DNA from: Entomomonas sp945283395
Lineage (GTDB): Bacteria > Pseudomonadota > Gammaproteobacteria > Pseudomonadales > Pseudomonadaceae
NCBI GenBank assembly: GCA_946480835.1
Contig: CAMLLC010000011.1
Span: 15,322 to 79,321 of the forward strand
Direction: 5' to 3'
Length of the DNA stretch: 64,000 nucleotides
A model generated the notes under the pieces. The model did no database searches and was not told the origin of the DNA. It was given only the letters and a program-made list of their open reading frames with translations. This document shows positions 44,609 to 54,302 of this stretch, one piece after another. Both the position numbers and the translations under genes were made by a program. The stretch's first letter is position 1, and each line of letters opens with the position of its first letter.

Positions 44609-46000
44609 TTAAAAATGGTCTGCTTCTTTAACCAGTTGTGCAATATCTTCTGCCTTGATTTGTTGCTTATCAAATTTAACATACAAGGCAGATTCTTCAG
44701 ACACCAATAAAGCCTCTGTGATTCCCTGTTGTTTCATCAAATAATTTGCTACGTTATTAGCTTGTAATGTCCCCATCTCTATCGGTAATTTTAGGCTAGT
44801 TACATAAGGGGGTTCTTTCATATTAACAATAACCATTAACCAAATAACACACACTAATGCTGTGCCAATAAATACTGTAGATAGACCACCGAAGTTAATT
44901 AAAATACCGCCAAAAGAAGCCCCTATAGCTGCACCTAAAAATTGGCTGGTGGAAAAAATTCCCATCGCAGTCCCTTTGGCTCCTGCTTTTGCCACTTTAC
45001 TTATCATAGAAGGTAAAATGGCCTCTATCGTATTAAAGGCTATAAAAAATACCATAATTCCCAATAACATAGGCCATAGTAGCTTATGAGTTAATCCAAA
45101 AAATAGACTACAAACTAATAATATTAAGACACATCCTAATAACACCTTTTTTAGCTGGCGTTGCTTCTCACCATAAACAATTAATGGCACCATCCCCAAA
45201 GCTGAACCTATAAAAGCTAATAAATACACCCACCAATGTTGGTTTTTGGGTAATCCTATTTCATTCAATAAAATAGTAGGAAGCATCATAAAATTAGCCA
45301 TCATAACAATATGAACAGCAGCAATTGAAAAATCTAATCTGAGTAAATTAATATCTTTTAATGTAGGTAAAAAAACAGCCTTAGCCACACTACAATCACG
45401 ACGGGTCTGTTGTAAATTAGGACGAGGCACTAGCCATAACATAATGCACAGCCCTGTAGCAGCCATCATGGCTATAAACCAAAATAAACCATGTAGGCCA
45501 AAATAATAAGTAATAACTGGCCCCATTATCATAGCTAATGCAAAAGATGCCCCTATACTCATCCCCAAAAAGGCCATAGCCTTGGTTCTATGCTGCTCTC
45601 TTGTTAAATCTGATAATAAGGCCAATACAGCTGCTGAAATAGCCCCCATACCCTGCAATATTCGCCCTATAATTACTCCCCAAATGCTATCAGCACAGGC
45701 CGCCACTATACTTCCAAACACAAAAATTAGTAGTCCTGCAAAAATAATAGGCATTCGTCCTATACGATCTGATACTATCCCCAAAGGTATTTGTAACAAC
45801 GCTTGAGTATAGCCATAAGCCCCTATAGCAAGGCCAATCAAGGCAGGAGTCGCCTGCTCTAAATTTGGTCCATAAATGGTCATCACCGGTAATACCATAA
45901 ACATTCCTAACATACGAAAAGCAAAAACCAGTGATAAACCTAATGTAGCTTTCTTTTCAGTAGCGGACATTCGTTGTTGGGATTGTATTACAGCAGACAT
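44609..46000 (-). CDS. MFS transporter, YajR-like, with C-terminal soluble domain
   Basis: A 463-residue inner-membrane transporter with about twelve hydrophobic segments. The motif A loop SDRIGRMP between helices 2 and 3 is intact, and GRILQGMGAISAAVLALLSDLTR follows. After the last membrane segment (about residue 385) comes a small soluble domain of about 65 residues, NNVANYLMKQQGITEALLVS onward, like the YAM domain of E. coli YajR. The substrate is unknown. In Pseudomonas a similar transporter lies between uvrA and ssb, which are absent here. Confidence 0.85.
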   Translation of the reverse strand: MSAVIQSQQRMSATEKKATLGLSLVFAFRMLGMFMVLPVMTIYGPNLEQATPALIGLAIGAYGYTQALLQIPLGIVSDRIGRMPIIFAGLLIFVFGSIVAACADSIWGVIIGRILQGMGAISAAVLALLSDLTREQHRTKAMAFLGMSIGASFALAMIMGPVITYYFGLHGLFWFIAMMAATGLCIMLWLVPRPNLQQTRRDCSVAKAVFLPTLKDINLLRLDFSIAAVHIVMMANFMMLPTILLNEIGLPKNQHWWVYLLAFIGSALGMVPLIVYGEKQRQLKKVLLGCVLILLVCSLFFGLTHKLLWPMLLGIMVFFIAFNTIEAILPSMISKVAKAGAKGTAMGIFSTSQFLGAAIGASFGGILINFGGLSTVFIGTALVCVIWLMVIVNMKEPPYVTSLKLPIEMGTLQANNVANYLMKQQGITEALLVSEESALYVKFDKQQIKAEDIAQLVKEADHF

Positions 46001-46231
46001 AAATCTATTCTCAATATCTTCTTAGGCAATTAATAACGTCAGTTATATGGATAAATGCTATAACTAACCTACATTAATTTATTTCTATTATGTTACACAA
46101 CTTTGCCTATTTTATGATAACTCCACTATACATTAAAAAATTACCTTTATCTAATTAGTATCGTGTAGCATAATAATCTACTGAATGGATAACATGACCA
46201 TCCTTTGTAATATAACTAAGGAAGCTAAAAT

Positions 46232-46542
46232 ATGAACAAATGGCAAAAACTATTAGTTGGCATACAACTAATACTTATTAGTTTTTTAGCTTAGCTACTG
46301 ATACCATACGTTGTAATACCTCGTTAGTCCATGTTGGAGCAACAACAGAGGAAGTGTTCAATCAATGTGGGCTACCCGATGATAGAGAGAAGTGGCAGGA
46401 AATAGGTATGCGAGATAATATTTATAGGGGAACCTCGCAAATAGAGTTATGGTATTATTCTCCGCCAACTGGCTATCAGGGTATATATTATCTTTATTTT
46501 AAAGACAATAAACTTATTTCTATAGAATACAAATCAAACTAG
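46232..46542 (+). pseudogene. DUF2845-like secreted protein gene, frameshifted
   Basis: AAGGA precedes an ATG at 46232 that opens a signal peptide (NKWQKLLVGIQLILISFLA) and then stops. Inserting one T in the run of six T near 46270 continues as SLATDTIRCNTSLVHVGATT and on through EVFNQCGLPDDREKW and YYLYFKDNKLISIEYKSN to the stop. The restored protein, a signal peptide followed by CxxxLVxVGATxEEVxxxCGxP, looks like the DUF2845 family of small exported proteins. Intact ribosome binding site and clean frames suggest a recent lesion or a sequencing error in the homopolymer. Confidence 0.65.
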
Positions 46543-46621
46543 TGTTTTACTAGTTGGAAACTATTTGTATCTTTGCATAGAAAAGCAAAACTTTACTGTG
46601 TTAGTAAGGTTAGGCTAACTG

Positions 46622-47479
46622 TTACTGTATCCAGTTAACTTCAAAAGTAGTCATTACGCTTAGTAAAGTAATGGCTAAAATAGAAATAATAAAAAGCCGT
46701 TTAGCCCATTGTATTTCGTTAGCTTTACTATAATCTTTAATAGCTACTAATAACCAATAACATCCTATTAATCCAGTCACTATTAAAAAACCTATACCTG
46801 CATAATCACAAATATAAAGAGAAATAGCGGCGGCTGTAAAAGCTACAATGTACCCCACTATATGGCGCTTTGCTATAGTAATGCCTCTTTTAACTGGTAA
46901 CACAGGAATATCTGCTGCTTTATAATCATTAAAACGGAAAATGGCAATAGCATAAGAATGAGGCATTTGCCACAAACAAAAAATTAATAATAACAGTGCG
47001 GCACCTAAATCAAAATGACCACTTGCTGCACAATAACCTATTACCGGTGGGGCTGCACCTGAGAGGCTACCAATAATAGTGCCATACTCTGAGTTTCTTT
47101 TGAAATAGAGCGTATAGAACCCAACATAAACGATAAAGCCCATGATAGCAAAAGCTAAGGCTAAGTCATTGGTAAAAAAATGCAGAATAAGCGCACCGCC
47201 TAACCCCAGTAAAGAAGCATAGGCTAGAGCAACAGGTGGCGAAATAAGACCCCGTGCCATCACTCTATTTCTAGTGCGCTCCATCATACAATCTATGTCT
47301 CTATCGACATAATTGTTAAATACACAGCCAGAAGCAACCACTAAAGAAGTACCTACCATGACGGCAAATAACTTTGCTAGATCAAAATGACCTTTTGATG
47401 CTAGAAAAAAACCGCCTATCACCGCAATTAGATTACCAAAAATAATCCCAGGTTTGGTAATAAGTAGATACTTCTTCAT
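46622..47479 (-). CDS. cyoE: Protoheme IX farnesyltransferase (haem O synthase)
   Basis: Integral membrane prenyltransferase that adds a farnesyl chain to haem B, giving the haem O used by cytochrome bo3. The 285-residue UbiA-family protein has the aspartate-rich motif NNYVDRDIDCMMERTRNR and about nine membrane segments. As the last gene of cyoABCDE, 16 bases after cyoD, it provides the cofactor for the oxidase made by the same operon. Confidence 0.95.
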   Translation of the reverse strand: MKKYLLITKPGIIFGNLIAVIGGFFLASKGHFDLAKLFAVMVGTSLVVASGCVFNNYVDRDIDCMMERTRNRVMARGLISPPVALAYASLLGLGGALILHFFTNDLALAFAIMGFIVYVGFYTLYFKRNSEYGTIIGSLSGAAPPVIGYCAASGHFDLGAALLLLIFCLWQMPHSYAIAIFRFNDYKAADIPVLPVKRGITIAKRHIVGYIVAFTAAAISLYICDYAGIGFLIVTGLIGCYWLLVAIKDYSKANEIQWAKRLFIISILAITLLSVMTTFEVNWIQ

Positions 47480-47495
47480 TACAAGCCTCTTATTA

Positions 47496-47858
47496 TTATT
47501 TGCTCATATTTTCTTGTAGCATTTGCATTGCATGATGCTGTTTATCACTCATCATATTTTGCATAGTATTTTCCATTACCCAAACTGAACCAACGGCTAT
47601 AATTAATACCGCTAAAACAGCAAAGATAAAAGTCATTAAGTTCCAACGTTGCGGTTGTGAACCATTAATATGCAAAAAGCAAACTACATGCACTACAATT
47701 TGCACTACAGCAAATAGAACCAATATATAAAAATTAGGCTTACCAGTCATTGCCATATAAAAAGGAATGACAGTTAAAATCACAGCTAGTACAAAACCTA
47801 CAATATAACTAGATATTGTACCACCATGACCTTGTGAAATATTTTGCTCAGTCATCAC
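47496..47858 (-). CDS. cyoD: Cytochrome bo3 ubiquinol oxidase subunit IV
   Basis: Small inner-membrane subunit of 120 residues with three hydrophobic helices (SYIVGFVLAVILTVIPFYMA, FYILVLFAVVQIVVHVVCFLHI, LMTFIFAVLAVLIIAVGSVWVM), the normal layout of CyoD. It helps assemble the copper B site. It lies nine bases after cyoC within cyoABCDE. Confidence 0.93.
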   Translation of the reverse strand: MMTEQNISQGHGGTISSYIVGFVLAVILTVIPFYMAMTGKPNFYILVLFAVVQIVVHVVCFLHINGSQPQRWNLMTFIFAVLAVLIIAVGSVWVMENTMQNMMSDKQHHAMQMLQENMSK

Positions 47859-47867
47859 TATAACTCC

Positions 47868-48524
47868 TTAAAATGCAGCAAATGCTTTTAAGTAAACGAA
47901 AGTAAATACACAAATCCAAACAATATCTAGGAAGTGCCAGAAAAGGCTCAAACAAGATAGTCTAGTATTTACTTTTGCAGTTAAGCCCTTAGCAGCTACT
48001 TGAGCAATCATAACGAGCATCCAGATTAGACCACAAGTTACATGCAAACCGTGGGTGCCAACGAGCGCGAAGAAAGCTGAAAAAGTAGCACTATGACTTG
48101 GACCAAAACCTTCTGTTACTAAATGATGAAATTCATATACTTCCATACTAATGAATGCAGCGCCTAGCACTAAAGTAATTAACAGCCAAGTCATCACTTG
48201 GCCTTTATTATTTTTGTGCGCAGCAACCATCGCAAAACCATAAGTAATACTACTAAACAGTAAAATAAAAGTTTCAGTTAAGACAAATGGTAATTGGAAA
48301 ATATGTTTAGCATCATATAGCACTTGTTGACCATTTACTTCCATCATAGGGTGGTACATAGCCACCCCATAAGCAGGGTCTAAAGAAGCATATACAGCAA
48401 ATAGACATCCAAATATCATTAAGTCAGTAAGAATGTACACCCAAAAACCGAAGATAGTGACAGCACCATGATCATGGTGCGCATGCTCTTCATGTACCAT
48501 ATTTTTCACAGTATTAGTTGTCAT
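47868..48524 (-). CDS. cyoC: Cytochrome bo3 ubiquinol oxidase subunit III
   Basis: Inner-membrane subunit of 218 residues and five membrane helices, related to cytochrome c oxidase subunit III. FGFWVYILTDLMIFGCLFAVYA, LGAAFISMEVYEFHHL and GTHGLHVTCGLIWMLVM are characteristic. A His-rich N-terminus (EEHAHHDHG) is typical of the family. Its start overlaps the cyoB stop by four bases, indicating translational coupling. Confidence 0.95.
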   Translation of the reverse strand: MTTNTVKNMVHEEHAHHDHGAVTIFGFWVYILTDLMIFGCLFAVYASLDPAYGVAMYHPMMEVNGQQVLYDAKHIFQLPFVLTETFILLFSSITYGFAMVAAHKNNKGQVMTWLLITLVLGAAFISMEVYEFHHLVTEGFGPSHSATFSAFFALVGTHGLHVTCGLIWMLVMIAQVAAKGLTAKVNTRLSCLSLFWHFLDIVWICVFTFVYLKAFAAF

Positions 48525-50572
48525 GACTTAATACCTGCCTTAGCTAAATTCTCAAAACGTTCATTTTCAATACGTTCTACTTCTTCTGCAGGGATATAGT
48601 AGTCAGTATCATCACTAAAGGTATAGACAATATAAGTTAATACGGTCAAACCAAAGCCTAAGATAGTTAACCACCAAATATGCCAAACTACAGCAAAGCC
48701 CCATACCGCAGTTAGTAATCCAATTATCACTCCTACACCGGTATTCTTAGGCATATGAATAGCCTCATACTTAGCAGGACGTTTATAAGCTTCGCCTTTT
48801 TCTTTTAATTTGTAGAAAGCATCTTTCCCATAAATTTTTGGAATAATAGCAAAGTTATAAGGTGCTGGAGGAGAAGAAGCTAACCACTCTAAAGAACGAC
48901 CAGATCCCCATGCATCACCAGTAAGATCAAGAGTTTGCTTACGTTGGATAATACCTACTAAAAGTGAAAGTACTAGGAATACCACACCAAATAAGATGAA
49001 GAATGTACCTATCATTGCTACAAAAAAGTAAGGTGCAAATTCAGTTGTTTGGAATTGGCTCATACGACGAGTTAAGCCCATAAAACCTAAAGCATATAAA
49101 GGCATGAATGATAGATAGAAGCCTATCAACCAACACCAGAATGATGCCTTGCCTAACTTGTCGTTCATCTTGAAACCAAACATTTTTGGGAACCAGAAAA
49201 TAATACCTGCTAAGTAACCATAGACCACACCACCTATAATAGTGTTATGGAAGTGAGCTACTAAGAACAAACTATTATGGACAACGAAGTCGATAGGAGG
49301 CACAGATAACATAACCCCTGTCATACCACCAATGGTGAAAGTCACTAAGGCCCCAATAACCCAATACATTGGCGCAGTAAAACGAACTCGACCTTCATAC
49401 ATAGTGAAAATCCAGTTAAACATTTTCACACCAGTTGGGATGGCAATAATCATGGTTAAAATACCAAATACCCCGTTCACATTGCCGCCTGCACCCATAG
49501 TGAAGAAGTGGTGTCCCCATACGACTAAACTTAAAATAACTATCACGCAAGATGCATAAACCATTGTTTTATAACCAAATAATGGTTTACCACAGAATAC
49601 CGGCACAATTTCTGAGTAAATACCAAAAGCAGGTAATACTAAGAAATACACTTCGGGGTGACCCCATGCCCATACGAGATTGATATACATTTTTGCGTTT
49701 CCACCCAAATCATTAGTGAAGAAGTGGAAATCAAAATAACGATCTAATGTTAATAAAGTATAAGCAACAGTTAAAATTGGGAAAATACAGCAACCAATAA
49801 CATTAGTACATAAGCATGTCCAAGTAAAAATAGGCATTTGCATTAAAGTCATACCTGGCGCACGCATTTTTAGAATGGTTACTGTAAAGTTAACAGCTCC
49901 CACCAAAGTGGCTATACCTGAAAGTTGTAAACTCCACAGATAATAGTTCATGCCAACCGTAGGTGCCCCCTCTAAGCCCATTTCTGGAGCATAAGCAAGC
50001 CAACCTCCGGTAGCAAAGTCACCAACACCTAACGAAATATTACAAACGATAACACCCGCTACAGTTAGCCAGAAACCGAATGAGTTAAGGAAAGGAAACG
50101 CCATATCACGAGCGCCAATTTGTTGCGGAATAATAATATTCATTAACCCGAATAATAAAGGCGTTGCCATGAAGAAAATCATAATCACGCCATGGGCAGT
50201 GAAAATTTGATTATAGTGATCAGGTGGCAAATAACCTGCCCCGTCAGCAACTGGCCCAGCCGCGGCTGCCATTGCTTGATGAGTACGCATCAATAATGCA
50301 TCAGCAAAGCCACGCACTAACATCAGCACGGCTACCACAAGGTACATGATACCAATTTTTTTATGGTCAACTGAGGTTAACCAATCTTTCCAGAGAGGTT
50401 TCCACCATCCCATAAAAGTAATTAATGCAAGAACCACAACTCCCAATGCGATGACTACGCCAATCGTCCACATCACTATGGGTTCATTGGTCGGAATTGC
50501 ATCCATAGACAAATAACCAGTAAGGCTATTATATTTGTCTGGATTCAAAGCCCCACTATTAAAACCTGACAT
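48521..50572 (-). CDS. cyoB: Cytochrome bo3 ubiquinol oxidase subunit I
   Basis: Catalytic subunit of 683 residues with haem b, haem o3 and copper B, pumping protons while reducing oxygen. Haem-copper motifs are present: FTAHGVIMIFFM (haem b His), AWGHPEVYFLVLPAFG (Cu B His and the cross-linked Tyr), WGHHFFTMG (two Cu B His) and LVAHFHNTIIGG (haem ligands). It has the extra N- and C-terminal helices of quinol oxidases. It lies two bases after cyoA and overlaps cyoC. Confidence 0.97.
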   Translation of the reverse strand: MSGFNSGALNPDKYNSLTGYLSMDAIPTNEPIVMWTIGVVIALGVVVLALITFMGWWKPLWKDWLTSVDHKKIGIMYLVVAVLMLVRGFADALLMRTHQAMAAAAGPVADGAGYLPPDHYNQIFTAHGVIMIFFMATPLLFGLMNIIIPQQIGARDMAFPFLNSFGFWLTVAGVIVCNISLGVGDFATGGWLAYAPEMGLEGAPTVGMNYYLWSLQLSGIATLVGAVNFTVTILKMRAPGMTLMQMPIFTWTCLCTNVIGCCIFPILTVAYTLLTLDRYFDFHFFTNDLGGNAKMYINLVWAWGHPEVYFLVLPAFGIYSEIVPVFCGKPLFGYKTMVYASCVIVILSLVVWGHHFFTMGAGGNVNGVFGILTMIIAIPTGVKMFNWIFTMYEGRVRFTAPMYWVIGALVTFTIGGMTGVMLSVPPIDFVVHNSLFLVAHFHNTIIGGVVYGYLAGIIFWFPKMFGFKMNDKLGKASFWCWLIGFYLSFMPLYALGFMGLTRRMSQFQTTEFAPYFFVAMIGTFFILFGVVFLVLSLLVGIIQRKQTLDLTGDAWGSGRSLEWLASSPPAPYNFAIIPKIYGKDAFYKLKEKGEAYKRPAKYEAIHMPKNTGVGVIIGLLTAVWGFAVVWHIWWLTILGFGLTVLTYIVYTFSDDTDYYIPAEEVERIENERFENLAKAGIKS

Positions 50573-50574
50573 AT

Positions 50575-51531
50575 TTAATGACCTCCAACAGATGCTGAAT
50601 GCTGAGACATTCCTAAAGATCTAGCTGGCACATATTTCTCGATAATACCCTCAAACAGACCATCTTTAGAATAATCACTAGGAACTAAATTATAAAAAGC
50701 CACGGGCTCCATATAATTCTCATTTCTTTTATCTTTTAAATTATCATAAGCTTTCATAGTTAAATTAGCCGTCGCAACAGTTTTACCTGTTACTTGGTCT
50801 TGTGCATTGCCAGCTTTAACAGCAGCAACCCAATTATCAAACTCAGTTTGGGATTTAGCAACCGCTTTAAATAGCATGTAGGAATAGCCATAACCAATAA
50901 AGTTTGCTGCGGTACCTTGATATACCCCTGGGCCATCAGCAATCAAATGTAATTTAGTTTCCATTCCTGCCATTGTATATAGTTGGCTACCTAATTGCGG
51001 AATAAAGAATGAGGTTATGGTTGTATCAGAAGTCAGTTTAAAGCTAACAGGTGTTTTCTCTGGGAATACCACTTGGTTAACGGTTGCAATACCTTGTTCT
51101 GGATAAATAAATAGCCATTTCCATTTAAGAGCAACCACCTGAATAGTAATGGGTTTTTCAGTGGACACACTAGTAGGAATGGGTTTAGAAGGTTCAACCT
51201 TATGGGTATACTTCCAAGCTAAAGTGCCTAACACTAAAATAATTGCAATAGGTACACCCCAAACTAACGTTTCAATTTTTGCTGAAAACTCCCAGTCTGG
51301 AGAATATTTTGCGTTTCTGCCTTCACGGTATTTAAAAGGAAAATACAATGCCATAAATATAGCTGGAATTACTACAATTAGCATTAAGCCAACTGCTGTA
51401 ATAATCAACGTATTTATTTCATGGCCTATATATCCCTTAGGGTTTAGCACGTCCGCTTTACATCCGCCTAATAAAACTAAAGCAAATAAAAGCGGTATGG
51501 TAAACAAACGTAGATATCTTCGATTTCTCAT
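50575..51531 (-). CDS. cyoA: Cytochrome bo3 ubiquinol oxidase subunit II
   Basis: Lipoprotein subunit of 318 residues. The lipobox LLGGC ends at Cys24, two membrane helices follow, and the periplasmic cupredoxin domain (about 130-260) lacks the Cu A ligands, as is usual for quinol oxidases: WKWLFIYPEQGIATVNQVVFP, then FFIPQLGSQLYTMAGMETKL. First gene of the operon; the region upstream contains an inverted repeat at 51680-51703. In Pseudomonas this operon responds to oxygen and iron. Confidence 0.96.
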   Translation of the reverse strand: MRNRRYLRLFTIPLLFALVLLGGCKADVLNPKGYIGHEINTLIITAVGLMLIVVIPAIFMALYFPFKYREGRNAKYSPDWEFSAKIETLVWGVPIAIILVLGTLAWKYTHKVEPSKPIPTSVSTEKPITIQVVALKWKWLFIYPEQGIATVNQVVFPEKTPVSFKLTSDTTITSFFIPQLGSQLYTMAGMETKLHLIADGPGVYQGTAANFIGYGYSYMLFKAVAKSQTEFDNWVAAVKAGNAQDQVTGKTVATANLTMKAYDNLKDKRNENYMEPVAFYNLVPSDYSKDGLFEGIIEKYVPARSLGMSQHSASVGGH

Positions 51532-51679
51532 CTCTCAACCTCTTTAGAGGAGCCTTTACCATTGTTTTAACTTAAACATTGCCATTTTCATATGTTAATT
51601 TAACTTATTATTCAAAATAGCAAATAACAGAGAAAGCTTGCGATATAAAAAGAGCAATCATCTAAGTCACTTGTTTATA

Positions 51680-51703
51680 ATTTGGATATCTCATTATCCA
51701 AAT
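51680..51703. repeat. Inverted repeat upstream of cyoA and behind engB
   Basis: ATTTGGATA-TCTCAT-TATCCAAAT, with perfect 9-bp arms, lies about 150 bases before cyoA and 68 bases after the engB stop, both genes being on the minus strand. It may be an operator of the cyo operon or part of the engB terminator; there is no T-tract. A second weaker hairpin (CTTGT/ACAAG) lies at about 51719-51734. Confidence 0.4.
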
Positions 51704-51770
51704 ATTTAATTTTCATATCTTGTAATAAAACAAGACTGAAAACTTCCGGCTATAATTGTAACAGATTTAT

Positions 51771-52388
51771 TCAAGTTTCGATGTGTAGCCATTGTCGCAG
51801 CTTAAGAAGTACTTCTTCTGTACCTAACCGCTTGATAGCAGAGAATAATTGTATTGAGACGGGGATATTCTCATAACAAGTTAGTTGTCGTTGCACTGTT
51901 AATAACGTATTTTTTGCAGCCCCATAAGTTAATTTATCTGCTTTAGTGAGTAAAATATGAATAGGCATCTTACTGTTATTTGCCCAAGCTAATAACATCT
52001 GGTCGAAATCAGTTAATGGGTGTCTAATATCCATTAATAAGACAATTCCCGCTAAGCTCTTACGCTCTGCAAGGTAACTGCTTAAGTGTTTCTGCCAGTG
52101 CTCCTTCAAAGGTAAAGGGACTTTCGCATAACCATAGCCTGGTAGATCTACTAGTCGTCTTTGGTCAGCTATTGCAAAAAAATTAATAAGTTGGGTGCGC
52201 CCAGGCGTTTTAGAAGTTCTGGCTAAATTAGCACGTGTTAGGGTATTAATAGCGCTGGATTTACCCGCATTAGACCGGCCAGCAAAAGCTACTTCATATC
52301 CCTCATCAGCAGGACATTGCTTGAATTCAGCAGCACTTTTAATAAAAGCTGCCCTTTGGCATAAACCTAAAAATTTATTAACCGTCAT
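51771..52388 (-). CDS. engB: Ribosome biogenesis GTP-binding protein EngB (YihA/YsxC)
   Basis: Essential GTPase for assembly of the 50S subunit. In 205 residues the G motifs are in order: GRSNAGKSSAIN (G1), TPGRTQLINFF (G2), DLPGYGYAK (G3) and TKADK (G4). It is divergent from dsbA. In Pseudomonas polA and engB are neighbours with the ErsA sRNA locus between them; here polA and engB have been separated. Confidence 0.96.
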   Translation of the reverse strand: MTVNKFLGLCQRAAFIKSAAEFKQCPADEGYEVAFAGRSNAGKSSAINTLTRANLARTSKTPGRTQLINFFAIADQRRLVDLPGYGYAKVPLPLKEHWQKHLSSYLAERKSLAGIVLLMDIRHPLTDFDQMLLAWANNSKMPIHILLTKADKLTYGAAKNTLLTVQRQLTCYENIPVSIQLFSAIKRLGTEEVLLKLRQWLHIET

Positions 52389-52433
52389 CTAATTAACCCA
52401 ACTTTGCTAACCTTTTCTCGTATTTATTATAGC

Positions 52434-52447
52434 GTGATCTTTATCAA
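52434..52447. promoter_or_regulatory. CRP/FNR-family-like site between engB and dsbA
   Basis: GTGAT-CTTT-ATCAA matches the Anr/FNR box TTGAT-N4-ATCAA with one mismatch. Read as GTGA-N6-TCAA it also resembles a CRP/Vfr half-site pair. Both regulators are encoded in this window. It lies about 45 bases before engB and 200 before dsbA; the true target is unknown. Confidence 0.35.
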
Positions 52448-52648
52448 TCCTATTAATTAAATTCAGTAAATTAACGCTGCTTGCTGTTAAATAACCTAAT
52501 AGTAGTTAGCTAACCTTTTGCCAATTTTTAATACTCTGTCACAAACATTACCTGCTGAATTATTACATTTCAATTTTAATAAGGTATCTTGCTGTTATAT
52601 TATAAATAAGCTTTAATTCATTTTTAGTTATTATCAATGGAGATAAAT

Positions 52649-53338
52649 ATGCGTCGCTTTTTTATGGCAGGTCTCTTTGCGGTTACTGCTTTCTTTTATC
52701 TAAACGCATTTGCTCAAGTAGGAGTACTTGCATTTCCTGAACCTCGTGCTGGCAAAGAATATACTATATTAGACAATCCTGTACCTACCGCTGAACCTAA
52801 TAAAATAGAAGTCACCGAAATCTTTTGGTACGGTTGCCCGCATTGTTTTCATTTAGAACCTATCATTAACAAATGGGCATCTAACTTACCGGAGGATATT
52901 CATTTTGTTCGTATGCCTGCCTTAGCCAGTAAACTCTGGAGTATTCATGGGCAATTATTTGTTACTCTTGATATCTTAAAAGCAGAAAATAAATTACATA
53001 GCGCTATTTTTGAATCTATCCAAACACGTAAAAATCTATTACTTAGCCCTGACGAAATGGCTAACTTCGTTGCAGAATACGGCATTGATAAACAAAAATT
53101 TTTAAACACCTATAATTCCTTTGGTGTTCAAACCGTCCTAGAAAAGGATAAGAAGCTGTTAGATAAATATGGTATAACAGGGGTTCCGGCAGTAATAGTC
53201 AATGGCAAATATAGAGTTGAATATAATGATACGGTTTTAGAACCACAATCTTTACTACGTATTGTTAACTATCTTATAAAGAAAGAACGGGCTACGCTAA
53301 CTAATCATCAAACTTCCGGAGCAGAACCAACTAACTAG
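52649..53338 (+). CDS. dsbA: Thiol:disulfide interchange protein DsbA
   Basis: Periplasmic oxidase that introduces disulfides into exported proteins. A signal peptide covers about residues 1-22 (MAGLFAVTAFFYLNAFA). The thioredoxin-fold active site is Cys63-Pro-His-Cys66 in FWYGCPHCFH, and the cis-proline loop is GVPAVIVNG. The start is the ATG at 52649, since GGAG lies eight bases upstream; an earlier ATG at 52637 sits within that ribosome binding site. At 229 residues it is slightly longer than Pseudomonas DsbA, with a Thr/Glu-rich tail. Confidence 0.94.
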   Translation: MRRFFMAGLFAVTAFFYLNAFAQVGVLAFPEPRAGKEYTILDNPVPTAEPNKIEVTEIFWYGCPHCFHLEPIINKWASNLPEDIHFVRMPALASKLWSIHGQLFVTLDILKAENKLHSAIFESIQTRKNLLLSPDEMANFVAEYGIDKQKFLNTYNSFGVQTVLEKDKKLLDKYGITGVPAVIVNGKYRVEYNDTVLEPQSLLRIVNYLIKKERATLTNHQTSGAEPTN

Positions 53339-53397
53339 CATAAAATGCATGCTAACTATTTTGTAAAAACCTAAAACTATATTAAGAGTTAATAACC

Positions 53398-54258
53398 ATG
53401 GGGCTAAAAATAACTAATAAAAAAATGGTGGCTACTTATGACACAGCTCAAGTTAATAATGACTGTAGCTCCCCCATTATCTCTCAAAACAAAGGACTAA
53501 TGAGATTATTAACTTTTAATATTCAAGTAGGCAATAATACTAGCCAGTTTCACCATTACTTTACCCGAAGCTGGCAACATATTTTGCCCTATAAGGGACG
53601 AGTTCAAAATCTGCAAAAAATTGCTGACCTTATTCATAACTATGATCTTGTTGCCTTGCAAGAGGCAGATGGCGGGAGTTTACGCTCAAATGGTATCAAT
53701 CAAATAGAATTTCTAGCCAAATCAGCTAATTTCCCTTATTGGCACCAACAACTTAATAGAAACCTTGGCAGAGTAGCGCAACATAGTAACGGCCTGCTAA
53801 CTCGTTTTAAGCCTACTCTTATACAAGACCATCCACTACCTGGCATGAGAGGAAGGGGGGCAATTTTTAGCCGGTTTGGTGAAGGAAAAGACGCACTTGT
53901 AGTAGTGGTGATGCATTTAGCCTTACGCAAAAAAACTCGTAAAGAGCAATTAGATTACATCTATAACTTAATAGCTCCTTATCAACACTACATTTTAATG
54001 GGCGATATGAATGCTGGAACGTTAGAATTAAATGAGAGTACGGCCACTAATCACCTTGCTTTAGTATTGCCACAAACCCAAGCGACCTATCCTAGTTGGA
54101 ATCCTAAACATTGTCTGGACCATATCTTATTAAGTCCAGAGTTGACAATAGAACAAGTCAGTGTTTTGCAAACCCCTATTTCAGACCACTTACCTATAGA
54201 AGTAGACATTCGTCTACCACCAGCTGTATTAGAAAGTATTACCCAGTTAACAAATTAA
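53398..54258 (+). CDS. Endonuclease/exonuclease/phosphatase (EEP) family hydrolase
   Basis: A 286-residue protein of the DNase I/EEP superfamily. Motifs in order are LLTFNIQVGNN, LVALQEADGGS (metal-binding Glu), VVVVMHLALRKKTR, ILMGDMNAG and the terminal PISDHLPIEVDI. The substrate could be a nucleic acid, a phospholipid or a nucleotide; the family does not decide. In Pseudomonas a similar gene lies right beside dsbA, so synteny is kept. The N-terminal 35 residues before RLLTFNIQ are poorly conserved, so an internal start is possible. Confidence 0.85.
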   Translation: MGLKITNKKMVATYDTAQVNNDCSSPIISQNKGLMRLLTFNIQVGNNTSQFHHYFTRSWQHILPYKGRVQNLQKIADLIHNYDLVALQEADGGSLRSNGINQIEFLAKSANFPYWHQQLNRNLGRVAQHSNGLLTRFKPTLIQDHPLPGMRGRGAIFSRFGEGKDALVVVVMHLALRKKTRKEQLDYIYNLIAPYQHYILMGDMNAGTLELNESTATNHLALVLPQTQATYPSWNPKHCLDHILLSPELTIEQVSVLQTPISDHLPIEVDIRLPPAVLESITQLTN

Positions 54259-54302
54259 CTCGTACAATTTACCAATTAACACTTGTTATGAGTATTCTAT
54301 GA

